A stretch of 64,000 nt of DNA from Cyanoderma ruficeps (taxonomy: Eukaryota; Chordata; Aves; Passeriformes; Timaliidae): contig VZDJ01000116.1 in assembly GCA_008694505.1 (NCBI GenBank), positions 16,888,781-16,952,780 of the forward strand, read 5' to 3'. A model generated the notes under the pieces. It was not told the DNA's origin. It saw only the letters and a list, made by a program, of their open reading frames with translations, and made no database searches. Positions 1 to 11,900 of the stretch are shown in pieces; positions within the stretch are counted from its first letter, which is position 1, and every line of letters begins with the position of its first letter. Made by a program: the position numbers and the translations under genes.

Positions 1-2728
1 CCTCAGCTCTGCTTAGTGACATCTTGGAAAACACCCTCCGTGTGGTTCCCAGCCAGGGGCTGCTGCACCTTGGAGCAGAGACACTTGCACAGGCAGCACA
101 GGATGCTGCTGCTTGAGGAAGGAAGATTGGCTGTCCTACGGTGAAGCAGATTTGTTCCCAAGAGAACTGGGGTTCCTACAAAGCCTAAACTTTGCTCCTC
201 ACCTCTGGCTTGCCTGCCAGGGAGAGGCATGTGCTCCAAGTGCTGCTCCTTGCTACTCTCCCCAGTTTTCTCCAGACAGCTCCCACCTCTCCCACTGCTT
301 CCAGAGAGCTGGCTGTGCACCGCTTTCCACACTCCTGCCTCCTCTCTGCAACAGTGCCTTTGCCACTGGCCGGATAGCAGGAAAACACCTTTCTGCAACT
401 CTCACGCCCTCCACAACAAACCTTAAATCAATAACCAAGAACACAGGGACAGGTTATTGCTAACGGAAACCATTAAACTGTAACACAGGGGGATAAAGCC
501 AACCTCTAACACTCAGAAGATTTATAGGGCACAACAGCAGGGTGTTAATTCTTTTGGCAATACAAATGCTTTCACACCCCCTGCCTTTCCTCATCCTCAG
601 GAGCAGTGGGAGGAGAAGGGACCACGTGCAGCCCAGCCATAGCAACACAAGGACACAGCCTTGTTCACGCAACAGTCAGCAGCACACAGATTAGGGGTGA
701 TGCCATGCTCACAGAGCTGCCCAAATGCACACACCTAAGTCCATGGAATAGCACATGCCCAGGGGTTCCCGGGATTGCTGACAACAGACATCCCCCACAC
801 CCAGCTCCATCTCGCCTATAACACTACCCACTCCTGCCTGCCTCTTCAGCTGCACCACAGTTTCAAGGAAAGGCTGTAAAGAAACTTTCAGATCACTTAA
901 AGAATTTGTAGAAATGAGCCCAGCTCTAAGGCACACAAGTCCTTCTTCAGGCCTGAATTACCCAACAGTGTTTTTGCAGCTGGTTTAACAGACGGTCTCC
1001 CTGTAAAACTTGCTTGGATCCGCCCCTCAGTACTGCTATTGGCAGCTCTAAGACCAGTGAGATGCTGGTCAGCACCACCATCAGCCCAGGAGCTCTGGGC
1101 AGGAGAGGGGCAGCAGGTCTGCTGTAGTCACATTGCTTTGCATGAACTTACAGATAGGGGCACACATCCTCTCCAGAAGATTCCACGGGGCCCTGCCTCT
1201 CACCCCCTCCTTCAATGTCCCTGGAAGAACTGCATTACTGATTAACAGCCCCCTGCCTGCCTCCCCCTATCCCACTCACACCCTTGCAGGCAGGTGTCTT
1301 CTTGGACCCTCCCTTGCCAGGGTCAGCCAGGAGAGGACAGGGTGGGAGCTCAGTCAGGGCCCACCTGCAGGCAGCCTTATTGAACCCCACATCCCTGTGT
1401 ACGACAGAGGCCTCCCTGGGCTGAGCGGTGGAGCAGCACAGGCACCTGGCGTGCAGGCAGAAGCAGGAGCACCTCACTCCATCTAGGGGAGCAGTGACCG
1501 AAGAGGCGCGTTCCAGCCTAGTGTCAGACAGGGCTGCAATACATCCAGGTACAGCCACAAAGGGCTCAGAGCCTTGAACACGATCCAAGCAGCAACATCA
1601 GCATCAACTTGGCTGAATCCCCCATGCTGGGTTTATTGCCCCCATTCCCCTCTCTGCTCTCACACTGTTAAGAGTGGGTGCTGCCTCCACTAAATAAGGG
1701 ATCTGAAGGGACTTTGACCTCCCACCCCAAACACCATGAAAAACCATGGGAGTGGCATGGGGGGGGTCCATGCCCTGCCCATCACTTCCCTCCACACCTT
1801 CCCAGCTCTGCACTGCTCAGGTGGGCAGCTGCAGGTTTCCCAAGCCCAGGGTACTCAATGCCATCTTGGGGTTTCCAGTCAGCACTCCTCCCTGCAAAGG
1901 ACCAGCCCCACCTGCAAGGGACCCCAAAACCTGTCCCAGCCCAGGGGCAGTCCAAAGCAGGGCATTTCTCTGACTGTCAGCATAAGGGCAGGAAAGATGC
2001 TTGGCAGCAGGCCCAAGTATGCTCCCTTGGGGGCTGCCTGCGATCGCTCCCCTCCTCCACGAGCTGCAATGCACTGAGAAGGCCTAGACAGGCAGCATCC
2101 ATCCCTCCCTGCCACTGGCCATCCATTCCTGCCAAGCACCATCCCACTGCAGACAGCTGTAATCTCTCTGCAGTCACATAAACACCTCTCCCTCGAGGGA
2201 AACCCAGAGATGAGAAGTCACTCCTCTCCTTCCAGCGAGCCGGAGCAATACCAAGGAGCAGGCTCGAAAGGGACACGCACACAGGGCAGTGGGCTCGGTG
2301 CGATCAGAGCCCGGCCCGCGCTCTGGCCGAGGGGCACTGCCGGGAGCCACGGTGGAGGATCTTGCACTGCCCCCGCGTGGCCAGTGGGGGAGGTGCAGGT
2401 GGCCCCAAAACGGTTGGGAGCCTCGGTGTGCCAAGTCCGGCTGCCAGCAGAGCCCGAGAGACTGGCACAGCGGTCCTCACAGAAGCATTCATCCTGTGCC
2501 AGGCCACTGCAGACTGTCTGACAGTCATACGCTCAGTGACCTCAATCCTGCCCCCTTCTCCCCAGATATCCCACTCCTGTGCCCAGTCCAGGACCTGTCC
2601 AACATTTGATGGGGCTGTACCACAGGCAGAGCCCCTGGGGTCTTGAGAGGAGCACAGCCTGAGCCCACACCTGGGAACAGCCCACACAAAGGATGAAACA
2701 AGGCAGTGCTGCTGCTTGGGTATCCGCA
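1..2728. other. Intergenic stretch downstream of PPRC1
   Basis: No supported gene. Open frames here are short, lack conserved-looking segments and overlap one another on both strands. In mammals NOLC1 follows PPRC1 in the same orientation, so its 5' exon might be expected here on the minus strand. I looked for the conserved N-terminal LisH-type peptide of NOLC1 in the minus frames and did not find it. A small CpG-richer patch at about 2,215-2,470 is the only promoter-like sequence. Confidence 0.6.
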
Positions 2729-2734
2729 TTTATT
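2729..2734 (-). terminator. PPRC1: Distal candidate polyadenylation signal of PPRC1
   Basis: TTTATT on the plus strand is AATAAA on the minus strand. It lies about 205 nt beyond the PPRC1 stop codon and would give a slightly longer 3'UTR than the proximal signal. Confidence 0.45.
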
Positions 2735-2846
2735 GTAAGTCTGGGGCAAGCCCAGGGCTGCCACTTGCCTGGACTGCTCCAGTTGAAGGCCAATGACCCG
2801 TCCTCCATAAATACTGATTATAAAACAAATTTTTTTCCTTTTTCAT

Positions 2847-2852
2847 TTTATT
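2847..2852 (-). terminator. PPRC1: Proximal polyadenylation signal of PPRC1
   Basis: AATAAA on the minus strand, about 87 nt after the PPRC1 stop, in an AT-rich patch (about 2,820-2,900) that contrasts with the GC-rich surroundings. This gives a very short 3'UTR. Confidence 0.7.
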
Positions 2853-2938
2853 AAAAACCTCATCTCTCTCTCTCCATACTTTTATGCCTTTTGTATTTGA
2901 GTATAAAAACGGGGGCGGGTACTCCGCCTTGCCTGCTG

Positions 2939-5900
2939 CTACCTCCGCAGGCTGCGCTGTGCCTGCTGCAGCAGGGTGTCAAAATCCAGGGAGTCAAACT
3001 TGCTCTTGACAGGAGCTGGGTCAAAATCCTCCCGATTTGAATCTGGAAGAGATGGGGAGAGGTTGTCTTGAGCCCATGAAAACACTGGCACAATTCTGAT
3101 GATTCAGACAGGAAACTTCTTATCTTGTTTCACCTGCCAGCCGCTAGACCCAGAGCTGGGCGAGCCTCCAACACAGTGCTGGAGAGACAGGGAGCCCCCA
3201 TTCAACCGCCCTTCAGGGCAGGACCGTTCCTGGATGCAGCTCTGTTGCCAACCCTAACTGACCCCAAGTATGGGGACTCCTACACCTCTGGAAAGGAGCA
3301 CCCAGGAAGGCCAACCCCTAACTTAGAGGTTGCACAACTCACCCAAGTCGGCATAGTTGCCCCTGCAGAACTGCCTGCGGCCACCAAAGCACAGGTCGAA
3401 GGGCTGCTCGTCTGGGCGCCGCAGCTTGTGTCCACTCTCGATGGCAGCAAAGGCTTCCTCAGCGTAGCGGTAGGTGACAAAGCCATAGCTATCCCTGACA
3501 TTGGAGCAGATCAGCAGCAACAGTTATATTTGTCCCCCCTTGGTCTGCAACATCCCCTTGAGAAATAGGGGAGCCATCCCTGGGAAGGGACCGACCCATC
3601 TTCCCACAGCTCTTACCCTTCAGAGCGGAAATGCAGGGTACACTCCTCAATGTCCCCAAATACAGAGAAGCGGTGCCGCAGCTCCGACCGTGTCATCCTG
3701 CTGGGGATCTTGCCGATAAACACAACTCGCCGCTCCTCCTGCGGGTAGGGATGCCCCATCCATGAGCAGGACTCTCACACAGAGCACCCTCCCTACATGG
3801 CCTCCCATCACACTGTACCCTGGCCAGGGCCTCCCAGCAATGCTGCTGGCAAGGCTGCACCCCCGTGGCTTTCTGAAGTGACAGAGGGGCTGTGGACCCC
3901 CAAATTTCTAGCCCCAGATTCCCAGCCCTCCATCACTCACTATTGCACGTTCCTTCTGGAGGATCCTCTGCCTTTGGTAGTGGTCCTGTGCATCATAACT
4001 GTATCTGTCAGGGCAAAAACCAGACACATGAGCTACAGAATCACGGGGGTGTCAGAAGAGTGATTCCAAACACAATGGAGATCTTGAAGGAGTGGGTCCA
4101 CCCCTCCTCCACAGGAGGCTGGGAGATGGGCTGGGAAGAGCTCACACCCCTGCAGGGTGGCCACGCTCACCTTCTCCACCTGCTACTCCTCCTGCGGGGC
4201 GAGGGAGAGCGGGACTGGCTGCGGGACGTGGACCTGGATGAGTAGGAGGATGTTGATGATGAGGACGAGGACCTGTCCCGTGACCTGCCACATGACCCAC
4301 AGCTGGAGCGAGAGGAGGAGCTGTGGGAACATCTTGAGCGGTACCTGGGGGAAGGAGAGACACAGCTGAGCCCTCCCTTTGTCCAGCACCATGAGGCTCC
4401 AAAGCAGAAAAAGACCTCAATCATCCCCATGGTATCCAGCACCCCACTTGGACAGAACACATCCCCAGGATGGGGAAGCCTCGGCCCAGGATTGCCAGGG
4501 CAGCAACGACAGTACAGAAATGTTGCTCCTTTGGCTCCCAATGCCACAGAGAAAAGGGAGCAGGCTCACAGAAGGCACAGCTTCTCAAGAGCAATAAATA
4601 GTCACCGGGGAACTGAAGCACAGGGCTGTGCCTGGGAGGGCCCAGAAAAGGCTGGGACTTCTGTGCTGAGCCCCACATGATGCATAGGACAACACTATGC
4701 CCATGTTGTGTTCAACAGCCATGTGAACAGAGGGTGCAAGAGCTCCAGCAAGGCCAGGGAAAGCTTAAGGACAGCAGGACTGAAACGCATCTGGGATTAA
4801 GCTGTGCTGCCTCCAGCCAGGAGCACAGTCCCTCTCCAGACATGCATGCCATAGGTGGTCCCTGCCATGGACAAACCCATGCCTGGCAAGGCATGCTGCC
4901 TGTCTCTGCCACATATTCTCCTGGAGGACAGCAAGTCAGGGTGGCACAGTACATGGGGACATTTTCCAACACGAGGCCAGCTGATTTGCTGGAAAGCCAA
5001 GCCAGACATGTGACAATCCCCAATCTGCACATCCACGGAACATGGCACTTTTATATCTGCCCTTTCCAGCTCCAGCCTCTGCATTTACTAGCCATCAATG
5101 AAGGGGTCTTGGTTGGACAGACCTCTCACGCCCAGGGATGTCTCCAGAACCAGCTGACACCAAGAGAACCACAGAAAGGGAACCCCTTTACCAGCTCCAG
5201 TGCCTCCCAACCCAACTGGGACAGGCTGCACATCACTCCAAAGGACTCCAAAAGAAATACATCCCACAGAGACCAAGCTGTCCCACTTTGCTACACAGCC
5301 AACTGCATAAGGAGAACAGGGAACACCTGAGGCAACCAAGCCAGACAGGCTTTTCCCTGCTTGCCTCCAGCAGCTCCCTGGAGAGCTCCACTGTAGCTCC
5401 TCTTATTTCAACACCAAGGGCTGCAGCAGCCCCGCAGCACAAACATCAACACCTGCCATAATACTCCAGAAAAAGCATCCAAGAGCAAAGATGCAGCCAA
5501 GGACTTGTAACATAGACTGGGTGTTCCAGAAGGAGTAAGGAAGTCGGGCTCAGTGGTGGCTTTGCAGGTACACAGGCCCAGATGTGGGCTTCAGCCAGAA
5601 ATGGATGGGACAGGGTGTTGCTGCAGCTTCTCCACCCTCTGCGAGCCAAACATGCCTTCAGAATGGCCACAAGGACAAAAAGATCAATTCTAGTAGGACC
5701 ATAAAGATGTGTCTGGGCACTTGCAAAAGACTGGCCCCAAGAGCAAGGAACAATCCCCTGCTTACCTTCGCCACCGCTTGGGGGGTGGGGAGAGCGAGCG
5801 TGACCGGGATCGGGAGGACGAGGATGAAGACGAGGACTCGCTAGCTCCATCCGAACTGGAGCTGAAAGAACGGCTGGCACGACTCCGGCCAGCCCTCCAG

Positions 5901-8900
5901 CTGTCGGCAGAGGGGCTGGGGGAGTCCTGGGGTCTCCGGTAGCAGCGCAGGGACCGCTTGGCAGCGGCATGGCTGGGCTGGGCACTGGCAGTCCGCACCT
6001 CCTGGTCCCGGCAGGGGGATGCAGCTGGAGACAGGAGCACTGAGGTGGGGGGACTGCCGCACACAGTGGTGGCCTTGTTGGGGATGGTAGTCCGATAATC
6101 CAGGGGAGCTTGGCGGGCCATCCCCAAGGGCTCCTGGCTGTGCCCCACGGTGGTGTTAGGGGCTGGTGGGGTGGGCTCAGGTTGGTCCAGCGTCCGTTTG
6201 GTTAAGGAGGAGATGGGTTTGATAGTGATGTCCCGGTGGTGTTTGACATTCCAACGGGAGCCACCTTTGGCAGCGGGCTGTGTGCCAAGGACACTGCTGT
6301 TCTCCGGCCGTGGTGTTCCTAGGATGCAGTAGTCATGGTCTCCCGAGCAGACGTGGCTGGGGGCTGTGCTGGCAGGGGCTGGCACCATGCTCTTCACCTG
6401 GATCTTGTTTGGGGGCAGTGGTTTGGCTTTCATCAGCTTGGTTGTCTTCTGGGGCCCTTCCTGGGGCACGGACCCAGGTGACTTGGTCTTGGCCAGCAGT
6501 GAGACAGCAGGCAAAGGCTTCCAGAGCTGGTGAGGAGGTGTCGCTGGGGGCGTGAGGCCTGGGAGAGCAACAGAACACTTACAAGAGCAGCCCTTTGCTG
6601 CAACTCACCCAGCTGGGGCTCCCTCATGTCCCGGCCCCCCTCACTCCCCAAGGTGTCCCCCCAGACACACAATATGGCAGACTACCCCCTACCTCACCCC
6701 AAGTGCTCATTACCTGCCACATTGGCCAGCTCAGAGGCCTGCAGGCTATCTGGGGGCTTCCCGTCCTGCTGGGTCGGTGCATCCTGCTGAGTCTCAGGCC
6801 TGAGAATGGGAAAGCAGCTTTGTCAAACACAGCAGGCAAAGCCCAGCCCCACTCCCCACACCTGGGGCACCCACTCAATCTGCCCCACTGGTCAGTTCAC
6901 AAGGACAGAGGATCCAATAGAGCTGCGAGGATAAAACTTGCACAGCCTGGTCATGCCCATCATGGCTTCTCCCAATTTTTCCCCCTCAGTGCCAGCTCTG
7001 TCCCAGTCCAGTGACAAGCTCAGCCTCTCCTGGGCCAATAGACACAGCCCCAGCACACTTCAAACCCTGCCAGGACTGAAAGCTGCCCTGTACCCTTGCT
7101 CTGCTGGGCACCACGCTGGGTACCAGCTGCCAAGGTCTTGATACTTACCCAGAGCTTCCCACCAGCTGCCTTTCCTCAGGGGGCTGTACAGGAGTTTCCT
7201 CTTTCTTGGCTGAAAAGAGAACAGATAGGTGAGAGTGGCAACAAGTGGGGATGAAGGACAGGGTCCACAAAGCACCCCAAACACAGCTTGGAGGAGGTTT
7301 CACAGCACCTGAAACTCAGCTCCCTGAAGATAGGAGCTGCACATCCTTTTTCCCTCACAGACTCTTCACCAACCCTTTGGTTGCCATAGGGCCAGGTGTT
7401 TCCACAGGCCAAGGAGATGGAGACAGAGACAGCCCCAGGACAAAACACCTGAGCAGGGTAACACGAGCCCACAGGCAGCAGATTCACAGCCCTCCCACTA
7501 CCACCCTGACAGAGGGAACATGGACAGCCCAGGGAGGCCAGCATGGCATGGAGGGAGCCCTGTGGGGGATGAAATGCCAGATCCGCACCTTCAGACTTCT
7601 CAAACTGCTCCAGCAGGCTGGACAGGTCGGTGGCTTCAATCCCTGGGCCAGGGAGAAAGCAAAGCAAGTCAGATAAGCTAGAATTCTCTCAGCACTACAG
7701 TGATGCACCCTAACCCCATTCCCCCTGCATCAGCCTCCCTGGATGGTGGGGAAAGCGCTGGGGAAGAAAAGCAGAGCCTCCAACAGTTCTGTTACTGTCC
7801 ACAGCAAGGACAGGAGCACCCAGCTCTGCAGTCCCAGAAGGGATTAGTTTCAGGACAGCCAGCCCAGACCATCCACGGTAGGCAACATCCTAACAGAGTA
7901 CTGGGAAGAGACTGCAAGCCTGTGGGTACAGCTTTGCCACCCTTGCCCCCCAAAGTGCCAGGAACTGGTCCTGCTACCCAGGCTGCTGGCAGCACTGCAG
8001 CCTTGCTGGCTGCTGACATTCAACCCAGCATCCTGCAGCCCTCCCACTCACCGATCTCACTGATGAAGGCTTGCACAATGTCCTTGCTGCTGTCGATGGG
8101 CTGGGCTGGGCTGAGGAGTGGCTGGTGCCTCCATGGCCGCGCAGAGGGTGCCTTGGTGGGAAGGCTGCTCTCTCGACCTACTTTTGGTGGTGGTGCCACA
8201 GCCTGGGAGGTGGACTTTTGGCCAGGCAACTCCTGACCAGCAGCTGCCTTGGGCTCCAACAGGGCTTTCTCCGCTGCCTCCTTGCCTGACCCTACAGCCT
8301 TCTCCGTGGCATGGGTGCCAGAGGACTCCCCAACAGGGGCAGGAGACACCTCTGCTGGGCAGCAGATGGCAGCTGGGGGGTCCTTTGGGAGCTGGTTGGG
8401 AGTTGCAGCCTGGTGCTCCTCCAAAGGCTGGGTGGGGACAGCCTGGGGGACTGCCACTGCAGGAGGGACCCTGCTGGGCTGGGCAGTGGCAGCTGAGGGG
8501 GCTGGCAGGGGCTGGGCTGGGGCTGGAGCCAGCGGGGCCTTGGGGAGAGAGCTCTCTCCTGCCAGCCATGCCTGCCTCCTGGGGCCTGACACCCTGCCAG
8601 TCGCTGGCCTGGCCGAGCCACCTGCAGCCCCCATCTCGCTGGTCGGGGCAGCAGATGACTGGGCAGGGAAGGCTGGTGGCTCCGGGCAGCTGAGCACAGG
8701 GGTGGCAGGAGGCTGCCCATGCCGAAGGGCTGTGCCAGGGTGGCTGCCAGCTGGGAAGGCAGTGGCAGCCTGCACTGCTGCTCCGGGGTCCCTGTACGCA
8801 AGGGAAGGCACCGGAGGTGGCATGGGGATACCTGGCCAGTAGGATGGTGGTGCCCACCCAACTGGGGCATAGGGGCCACCAGGGCCAAATGGAGGTGGGG

Positions 8901-11900
8901 GTGGCACGTGTGGAGGGGGCCAGGCCATGGCTGGAGGTGGGACGCCAGGCACCACGTGAAAAGTACTGGAGGAGCTGGCATTGGGTGGTGGGGGCAAGCC
9001 ATGGCAGCCCATGGGCTGCGGGCTGAAGCAAGGCCAGGAAGGCACTGGTGGGTAAAGGGCATAAGCACCGGCAGAGGCTGGTGGCATCCCAGTGGGGGCC
9101 ATGCCAGCAGCTGGGGGCACGTTTGGTGCGACAAAAGGCATTGGTGTTGATGGGGGTGGTGGAGCTGTGGCAGGTGCTGGGGCTGAAGTCAGAGCAGGGG
9201 GAGCTTTGCTGGCAGGAGAAGGGACAGCAGCAGGGCTGGTGGGTTTGTCTGGTCCCTTCTGAGCACCGTCTACCTCAGTGGCGGAGCGCACGGGTGACAC
9301 AAGGCAGGGGATCTCTGCCAGCTCTGTCGGAGGTTCAGGGACACTGGGCCACTTGCTGGCCACTTGCTTCTTGCCTTCCTGGCTGCCACCTGTGCTGGAC
9401 TGACGGTGCAGCATGCGGATGCGGTACTCATGCAGGCTCAGGGCCTTGGGTTTGACTTCCTTAGGCAGGCCCTCACTCGGCTCTGCCACTGGCAGGCACT
9501 GGGCAGGCTCCAGCCCAACGCCTTGCTCTGGGAGCTGAGAGGCAGCCTCCAAGACCCCATTGCTCTGTTCGGCAGATGGCTGTGCATCTCCCTGGCCCTC
9601 GGGCTGGTCCGTCAGGCTGGGACAGGCAGCTGCTGGCTGCTCCTCCACGCTTGGTGCAGTTTTCTCCAGGGGCACCGAAGTCTTGCTCTTCTCCAAGGCC
9701 ACATTCACGGTTTCTGGTGCTGGCTCCTTCTGCAGCTCCTGCTTCACCTTCTTGGGCAGGACGGTCCCTGCTGTGCTCCGAGGCCTGCCCCGGGGCCGTG
9801 GTGGCCGCTCAGCATGCAGCTCCATCTGCCCCTCTTTCCGGGCTCGTTCCAGCTGCTGTGCCAGGAAGTCTGAGACCTGAACAGAGGGACACTCTGCCCG
9901 CTGCCGGCTGATGGCTGGCTGCACATGGGGCTGTCCAGAGGCAGTGGAACGGAGGCGGTGGGCCACACAGTCCCTGCCAGGCCTGGCCTGCTTGCTTTGA
10001 TCCTCCCCTGCTTTCTTTTTCCGACTCTTCCTTGCTCTCTCTCGGCCCCGTCCCTTCTCAGAGCATTCACGTTTTCCACCTGCTGGGGCCTCTGTGCTGT
10101 GGCAGGAGCTGCTGTTGGGACCTAAGGCTCCAGGTGCCGTTGTCTCCAGTGGGGAGGTGGCCTCTGGGATAGTGCATGAAGGCCCCTTCCCAGGCAGTTT
10201 TTCCTCCTCCTCCCCTTCCACCTTATTTTCCTGGGTTGGAGCTCCTGGCAGCTCCCCTTGATCTTCGGGGATTGAGTCCCTGGTACTCTCCTCTACTCCC
10301 AGGAGCTGGGGCTCCAGGTCAGGGGAGCTGGGAGTCAAGGGCTGCAGGACCACAGGGATCTCCACACTCTCTCCCTCTCCAGGCACAATTTCCAGCAAGA
10401 CAGGACTGCTCAGAAGTTCCTTGGCCACAGGTTCAGTGTCAGGGTCCAGGCACACAGTGAAGGTGGGCAGGCAGTAGGGGTGCATAGACTTCACCAGCTC
10501 GCTCAGGGATACGTCACCTGTGTTGATGATGCAGGGGTCTTCATGCTCCTCCAGCACCGCCCCAGCCTCACTCACACAGAAATCCACAGCCTCCATGCTG
10601 CTGTCTAGCTCCAGGCTCAAGGCAGCCTCCTCCTCTTCTTCCTCCCCATCACTGCGCTGTGGCAGGGGCTGCTCTCGGGCTCGGTGCCAGCCCACCTTCC
10701 GCTCCCCCCTCGGGGTGCTGCAGACTTGCTTCTTTGGCAGCATCGGGTCCTCGAGGCCATGAGCAGCACGGTCCCAGGCCACGTCTGCGTCAGTCTGGGA
10801 AGGGGGAACCACAGGAAACATCAGTTCCTGAGCTTTCAGGAGCATTCCCCTAGGACAGCCAACTGGGTCTGCTACAACTCTACAGCAAAGCCTCATGGCA
10901 GACAAAAAGCTGGGACACAGTTGACCCGCCCAGTAAAACACAACAGAGCTGAAAATCCAACGCTCCTATGGGAGCAACCCCAGTCCCTGGTGCCCACCAC
11001 CCAAGGCAGACCACTCTGCTCCCACTGCCACTGGTGCCTGGCAAAAACATCACTTCTGGAAAAGGATGCCTGTGCCAGGACAGAAGGCAGCAGGGACAGT
11101 TATCCCAGCACCGCCCCAACATTGCTGCTTCAGCTTCCCCTGCTCAGCTGCTCACCTTCCCAACCACAGAGACACTGCTGCTGCTGAGAGGCCTGAGAGC
11201 CTTAGGCTGTTCCAGGGTAGGGCTCTCGCACTCCAGCAATGGGCGGGATAAGGTGAGAAACTTTTGAAACTGGAAAGATGGACAGAAGATGAGACAGTGG
11301 CAGATCTATGCTGTTGAAGGGGACAGGCCACCCCCAGCTCCACAGTGCCCACGCACTTCACCCCACAAAGCCTAAGACCAAACAGCTCTGTTCCGCTCAC
11401 ACTGCATGCAGCTCCCACTGGGAACATGCTGCTACTCAAAGCCTCTGGCACATCCCTGGCTCTACATAAAGACCCAAGGCAAAGGCATGGCCCTCCAGGG
11501 CACTGCTCTCACGTTGGAACCATCATGAGAGTATGTCTCAGGGTACTGGGGGCCGGGGTCCTACTACTTCAGGGCACCCTCATACTAGGACCTGGCAGAG
11601 CCCTGCCTGAGCATCTTCCCATGGGCTCTGGGGTCAGGCTGCATCTGCCCCCCAACTTACTGAGGGATTCTCCCGCTCACGAGGTGAGGTCAGCAGCTCT
11701 GCATCCATGATGGTGTCAAAGGGGGACAGGGTCTCATCGTCCGTGCTGTCCAGGATCTCTGTGATGGCAGTCAGCAGAGACAGCTCGTTCTGTGCATCCA
11801 GGCAGACCTTGCTCTGCTGCAAGGGTAGGGACAGTCTCAGAGGGCGATGGGATACACCATAAGACCTGGACGGGGAGGACACTGCCACCATCCCCACCCA

